Origin: Rhodococcoides corynebacterioides
Lineage (GTDB): Bacteria; Actinomycetota; Actinomycetes; Mycobacteriales; Mycobacteriaceae
Direction of reading: 5' to 3'
NCBI RefSeq assembly: GCF_019834675.1
Contig: NZ_JABUBU010000011.1
Span: 1 to 64,000 of the forward strand
Length of the DNA stretch: 64,000 nucleotides
Shown: one piece after another, positions 61,416 to 64,000 of the stretch
How the letters are laid out: each line of letters opens with the position of its first letter
How positions within the stretch are numbered: position 1 is the stretch's first letter
Notes under the pieces: generated by a model
The model's database searches: none
The model's input: only the letters and a program-made list of their open reading frames with translations
Told to the model about the DNA's origin: nothing
Translations under genes and position numbers: made by a program

Positions 61416-62093
61416 GTGACCAAGTCCCCCGCCGTGCTCTTCGACATCGACGGCACCCTCGTCGACTCGAACTACGCCCATGTCCACGCCTGGACCCGCG
61501 CCTTCCGCGAGGCGGGGATTCCGGTGCCGGCGTGGCGGACGCATCGGTCGATCGGCATGGACGGCGGCAAGCTGCTGGAGTCGCTCACGGGCGACGCCGA
61601 CGAGGACCGCGCGCAGCACGCGAAGGAACTGCACACCCAGTACTACGAGGAGCTCGCACCTCTCCTGGAGCCGCTGCCGGGAACCCGCGAACTGCTTGCC
61701 GAGATCGAACACCGCGGGCTGCAGGTGGTGCTCGCGACGTCGGCGCCGGAGAACGAATTGTCCACCCTCCGTGACGTTCTGGGGATCGACGACATCGTGT
61801 CGGAGTCCACCTCGTCGGAGGACGTGGAGACGGCCAAGCCCGAGCCGCGCATCGTCGACATCTCGCTCGAGCGTGCGGGTGTGCCGGCGGAGCGCGCGGT
61901 GTTCGTCGGTGACAGCGTCTGGGACGTCGACGCGTCGCGGTCGGCGAAAGTCGACTGCATCGGAGTGCGGAGCGGCGGCATCTCGGCCGCGGAACTGCGG
62001 GACGCCGGGGCCGTCGCGGTGTACGACGACCCCGCGGATCTCCTGGCGTCGCTCGACGATTCGCCGATCGCACGGCTCCTCGACCGACGATGA
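61416..62093 (+). CDS. HAD-superfamily phosphatase
   Basis: A 225-residue HAD hydrolase of the beta-phosphoglucomutase/phosphoglycolate phosphatase-like class. Motif I is FDIDGTLVDSN with the nucleophile Asp, motif II lies in VVLATSAPENE (Thr/Ser), motif III Lys is in TAKPEPRIV, and motif IV is FVGDSVWDVDAS. A four-helix cap (about residues 20-80) sits after motif I. GTG 61416 is the start. The stop overlaps the glucoside hydrolase gene by 4 bases (ATGA), suggesting a sugar-phosphate substrate. Confidence 0.88.
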   Translation: MTKSPAVLFDIDGTLVDSNYAHVHAWTRAFREAGIPVPAWRTHRSIGMDGGKLLESLTGDADEDRAQHAKELHTQYYEELAPLLEPLPGTRELLAEIEHRGLQVVLATSAPENELSTLRDVLGIDDIVSESTSSEDVETAKPEPRIVDISLERAGVPAERAVFVGDSVWDVDASRSAKVDCIGVRSGGISAAELRDAGAVAVYDDPADLLASLDDSPIARLLDRR

Positions 62094-63883
62094 GGCGCGA
62101 CGGCTACACCGGAATCGAGAACTACGCCGCGATCGGCGACGGCCGGACGGTGGCCCTCATCGCGGCGGACGGACGCATCGACTGGCTCCCCGTGCCCAAC
62201 CTCGACACCCGGCCGGTGTTCGCGGCGCTGCTCGACGCCGACGAGGGCGGTTACATCGCCCTGCATCCCGTGGGGGACTACAGCACCGAACGCTCGTACC
62301 TCGAGGGCACCAACGTTCTGGTCACCACGTTCACCACCGACACCGGGGTGGTGCGCACGACCGACTCGCTGAACACCGGTGTGGCGGGCCGTCTTCCGTG
62401 GACGGAGCTCGCGCGGCGGGTGGAGGGAGTGTCGGGGACCGTCGACATGGAATGGGCCGTGGTTCCGGGAACCTGCCTGGGCAACGCCTCGCCGTGGGCG
62501 TACGACACCGTGCACGGCACGGTGCTCCGAGTCGACGGCATCACCCTCGGCGTCCGCACCCTGAACGCGGACGACGTGGACAAGGACACCCGCTCCATCC
62601 GGGGACGGTTCGCGGCCACCGCCGGGTCGCGGTCGACCGTCGCCGTCGTCGGCACCGAGGTCGAGCCGCTGTACCTGCCGACCCCCGAGGAGGTCGACGC
62701 CGGCATCGACCGCACCGTGCGCAACTGGCAGAGCTGGTCGGAGGAGTTCCGGTACGACGGACCGTGGAAGGAGGCGGTGCACCGCAGCGCGCTGGCTCTG
62801 AAACTGTTGCTGTACAGCCCTTCCGGGGCAATCGCCGCGGCCGCCACCACCTCGCTGCCGGAGCGGTGGGCCGGCGCGAAGAACTGGGACTACCGCTACG
62901 CGTGGGTGCGCGACGCCGCCTACACCATCAAGGCGATGATCCGGTTCGGGCTGCGGGAAGAAGTGCACGCGGCCGTCGCCTGGTTGCTGCGCATCATCCG
63001 CCGCAACGACAAGCTCACCCAGGTCTTCTACACCCTGAACGGTGAAATCCCGAGCGGTAGTTCGTATCCGGACGTTCCAGGGTGGCGCGGGATCGGCCCC
63101 GTCATCGCCGGGAACGACGCCGCGACCCAGCTGCAGCAGGGCATCTTCGGCGACTTGTTCGACATCGTCTCGTTGTACGTCGACGCCGGCAACATCCTCG
63201 ACGCGCCCACCGGTCGACTGCTCGCCGCCATCGCGGACACCACCTGCGACATCTGGCGCAGCAAGGACGCCGGACTCTGGGAGTTGCCGGACGAGCAGCA
63301 CTACACGTCGTCGAAGATGGGGTGCTGGCACGCGCTCGATCGAGCGGTGCACCTGTCGGAGCAGGGCATGATTCCCGGCATCGCGGACCGCTGGGTCACC
63401 GAGCGCGATCGCATCGCCGAGTGGATCCACGACCATTGCTGGTCGGAGACCAAGCAGGCCTACGTCTGGTACCCGGGCACGGACAAACTGGACGCCTCCG
63501 TGCTGCTCCACGCCGGCAGCCCCTGCACCGACGACGCCCGCATGTCGTCGACCATCGACGCCCTCCGCTCCGAACTCGGTGCGGATGACCACCTGTACCG
63601 CTACTCGGGGATGCAGACCGTCGAGGGCACCTTCGTCGCGTGTTCGTTCTGGGTGGTGAACGCCCTGGCCCACATCGGTCGCGAGGACGAGGCCTCGGAC
63701 CTCATGGACAGGCTGGTCACCAGCGCCAACGACGTCGGGTTGTGGGCCGAGATGGTCGACCCGCACCGCACCCCGGATCGGGGCACCACCACGCATCTCG
63801 GCAACTTCCCGCAGGGCCTGAGCCATCTGGCCCTCATCAATTCCGCGCTGACCCTCGCGCGCGGACACGACCACACCGCTTGA
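62090..63883 (+). CDS. GH15-family glycoside hydrolase (glucoamylase/trehalase-like)
   Basis: A 597-residue glycoside hydrolase with an N-terminal beta-sandwich (about residues 1-220) and an (alpha/alpha)6 barrel. NWDYRYAWVRDAAYTIKAM is the GH15 substrate motif, GLWELPDEQHYTSSKMGCWH carries the general acid Glu, and QTVEGTFVACSFW carries the base Glu. Mycobacterial homologues act as trehalases; glucoamylase-like action on maltooligosaccharides is possible too. There is no signal peptide, so it is probably cytoplasmic. It is coupled to the upstream HAD phosphatase, consistent with trehalose or glucan turnover. Confidence 0.9.
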   Translation: MRRDGYTGIENYAAIGDGRTVALIAADGRIDWLPVPNLDTRPVFAALLDADEGGYIALHPVGDYSTERSYLEGTNVLVTTFTTDTGVVRTTDSLNTGVAGRLPWTELARRVEGVSGTVDMEWAVVPGTCLGNASPWAYDTVHGTVLRVDGITLGVRTLNADDVDKDTRSIRGRFAATAGSRSTVAVVGTEVEPLYLPTPEEVDAGIDRTVRNWQSWSEEFRYDGPWKEAVHRSALALKLLLYSPSGAIAAAATTSLPERWAGAKNWDYRYAWVRDAAYTIKAMIRFGLREEVHAAVAWLLRIIRRNDKLTQVFYTLNGEIPSGSSYPDVPGWRGIGPVIAGNDAATQLQQGIFGDLFDIVSLYVDAGNILDAPTGRLLAAIADTTCDIWRSKDAGLWELPDEQHYTSSKMGCWHALDRAVHLSEQGMIPGIADRWVTERDRIAEWIHDHCWSETKQAYVWYPGTDKLDASVLLHAGSPCTDDARMSSTIDALRSELGADDHLYRYSGMQTVEGTFVACSFWVVNALAHIGREDEASDLMDRLVTSANDVGLWAEMVDPHRTPDRGTTTHLGNFPQGLSHLALINSALTLARGHDHTA

Positions 63884-63908
63884 CCCACAAGGAAATTGGA
63901 GCGCACTC

Positions 63909-64000
63909 ATGGATCTCGGAATCAAGGGCCGCACGGCCGTCGTCACGGGTGCCGACTCGGGCATCGGCTGGTGCACCGCACAGATGTTGCTCGACGAAGG
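63909..64000 (+). CDS. Short-chain dehydrogenase/reductase, 5' part
   Basis: The first 30 codons of an SDR gene cut by the window end. MDLGIKGRTAVVTGADSGIG shows the first strand and the T-G-x-x-x-G-I-G nucleotide-binding motif. The ATG lies 25 bases after the GH15 stop and follows a purine-rich TTGGAG. The substrate cannot be predicted from this fragment, and any link to the GH15 gene is only positional. Confidence 0.85.
   Translation, partial: MDLGIKGRTAVVTGADSGIGWCTAQMLLDE

Overview
This is a stretch of high-GC actinobacterial chromosome. The gene content points to a mycolic-acid actinomycete of the Rhodococcus type: paired tuberculostearic-acid genes (tmsA/tmsB), MurT/GatD peptidoglycan amidation, a ChoD-like oxidase, a PimC-like mannosyltransferase, a short 4.5S-type SRP RNA, lysC with an internal start, many GTG starts, 4-bp ATGA/GTGA overlaps, and several apparently leaderless starts with TANNNT placed 6-7 nt before the start codon. 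The genus is inferred; no rRNA is present. No prophage, IS element, CRISPR array or rRNA was found.

Layout. 0-7.3 kb: an MMPL exporter, a heterodimeric ABC exporter pair and tgt, tightly packed. 7.4-11.9 kb: queuosine-precursor transporter, an RDD-gene remnant, gluQ, a LysR regulator and a divergent MFS permease with twin palindromes between them. 11.9-15 kb: hydrolase, small membrane protein, DUF2797 protein, tRNA-Ser(GGA) and SRP RNA. 15-20.6 kb: aminotransferase, an AbiEi/DUF559 nuclease-like gene bracketed by 80-bp-period repeat arrays, a HhH-GPD protein and dnaX. 20.6-27 kb: a NarL-type two-component pair, a GAP-family protein and the fadA-fadB beta-oxidation operon. 27-33 kb: secreted lipase, tmsB-tmsA, SRPBCC protein, ybaB-recR. 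33-39 kb: a tricarboxylate locus (CitA/CitB-type two-component system facing a TctC lipoprotein, CitMHS permease, USP and AbrB-type membrane protein). 39-43.7 kb: gatD-murT, EamA/LysR pair, anti-anti-sigma factor. 43.8-49.5 kb: leuA with a leader peptide, a broken FUSC gene, lysC-asd. 49.5-55.8 kb: hypothetical protein, PspC protein, glycosyltransferase, then TetR-flavin monooxygenase-choD. 55.9-64 kb: catalase, a four-gene SipW/TasA-like surface operon, more palindromic repeats, a HAD phosphatase, a GH15 hydrolase and the start of an SDR gene.

Most of the window is ordinary core metabolism. The two parts that stand out are (i) the palindromic repeat family that brackets the DUF559 nuclease-like gene and recurs about 44 kb away, and (ii) the operon encoding two SipW-class secreted proteins, their dedicated signal peptidase and a Thr-rich surface protein.
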